DNA of 64,000 nucleotides from Gorsachius magnificus (taxonomy: Eukaryota > Chordata > Aves > Pelecaniformes > Ardeidae): the NCBI GenBank assembly GCA_034008185.1, contig CM067082.1:102791311-102855310 (forward strand), in the 5' to 3' direction. Numbering within the stretch: the stretch's first letter is position 1; the number at the start of each line of letters is the position of its first letter. The translations under genes were made by a program, and so were the position numbers. The notes beneath the pieces were generated by a model, which saw only the letters and a program-made list of their open reading frames with translations, searched no databases and was not told where the DNA came from. Positions 63,801-64,000 of this stretch are shown one piece after another.

Positions 63801-64000
63801 GTGTATAAGAAAAGCAGTTATTGTGTAGGCAATGTATGGAGAAAAGAGAAAAGAAAAAGGGCGAGGAGCAGGAACCCCCAGTCTTGGGAGACAGGACCCC
63901 AATCAGGAAAATGATGAGAAAGACTGGCCAGGACACTGGCACATGCACTAACACACGCAGAGCAGAAAACCAAGGGCACTGGGTAGCATTGATCTTGTGT
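57826..64000. other. Gene-free unique sequence, possibly with conserved noncoding stretches
   Basis: No coding gene is recognised. Frames reach 89 codons and look like chance. Within the block, 60190-60720 and 63140-63430 have balanced composition, few homopolymers and homeodomain-like TAAT cores, and read like conserved noncoding elements. That is only an impression. The TAGA/CAGA tract at 62435-62476 is listed separately. Confidence 0.45.
62435..62476. repeat. GATA/CAGA tetranucleotide tract
   Basis: GCAGATGGATAAATAGACAG is followed by GTAGACAGACAGACCAACAG. It is a degenerate tetranucleotide microsatellite. Confidence 0.82.

Overview
The window looks like about 64 kb of amniote nuclear DNA, most likely from a bird. 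It is AT-rich, carries no convincing protein-coding gene, and its longest open frames are short and scattered on both strands. The main lineage evidence is a 5'-truncated CR1 LINE on the minus strand at 15939-17222, whose 3' end is of the type common in avian genomes. Recognisable interspersed repeats are sparse, which fits a bird. No mammalian L1, Alu or B element and no LTR retrovirus was recognised. Host genes, RNA genes, CpG islands and splice-bounded exons were looked for by eye and not found. The window is probably intergenic or deep inside a large intron.

Layout. 1-11.4 kb: unique AT-rich DNA with a probable minus-strand MIR at about 3.3 kb, a strong imperfect hairpin at 7868-7920, and two short tandem duplications. 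11.44-12.72 kb: a badly decayed LINE of the L2/L3 (CR1-superfamily) type on the plus strand. It is recognisable only because reverse-transcriptase blocks appear in the right order across several frames. 12.7-15.9 kb: unique DNA. 15.94-17.22 kb: the CR1 copy, followed by a 22-bp perfect palindrome and flanked by a shared 19-bp direct repeat. 17.3-30.6 kb: unique DNA with simple repeats and two compositional islands (23.1-23.5 and 26.46-26.74 kb) that stay open on one or both strands but match nothing I know. 30.62-30.83 kb: a clear MIR-type SINE. 31.88-32.06 kb: a probable old CR1 3' tail. 32-64 kb: unique AT-rich DNA with homopolymer runs, microsatellites, short tandem duplications, a possible interrupted MIR near 44.3 kb, and two stretches near 60.2-60.7 and 63.1-63.4 kb that read like conserved noncoding DNA but cannot be proved so from one sequence.

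No genes act together here. The content worth following up is fossil: retroelements of three or four age classes, a hairpin, and short local duplications. I did not find evidence of a new biological system. The best leads are the L2/L3 relic, the flank structure of the CR1 copy and the 53-nt hairpin.
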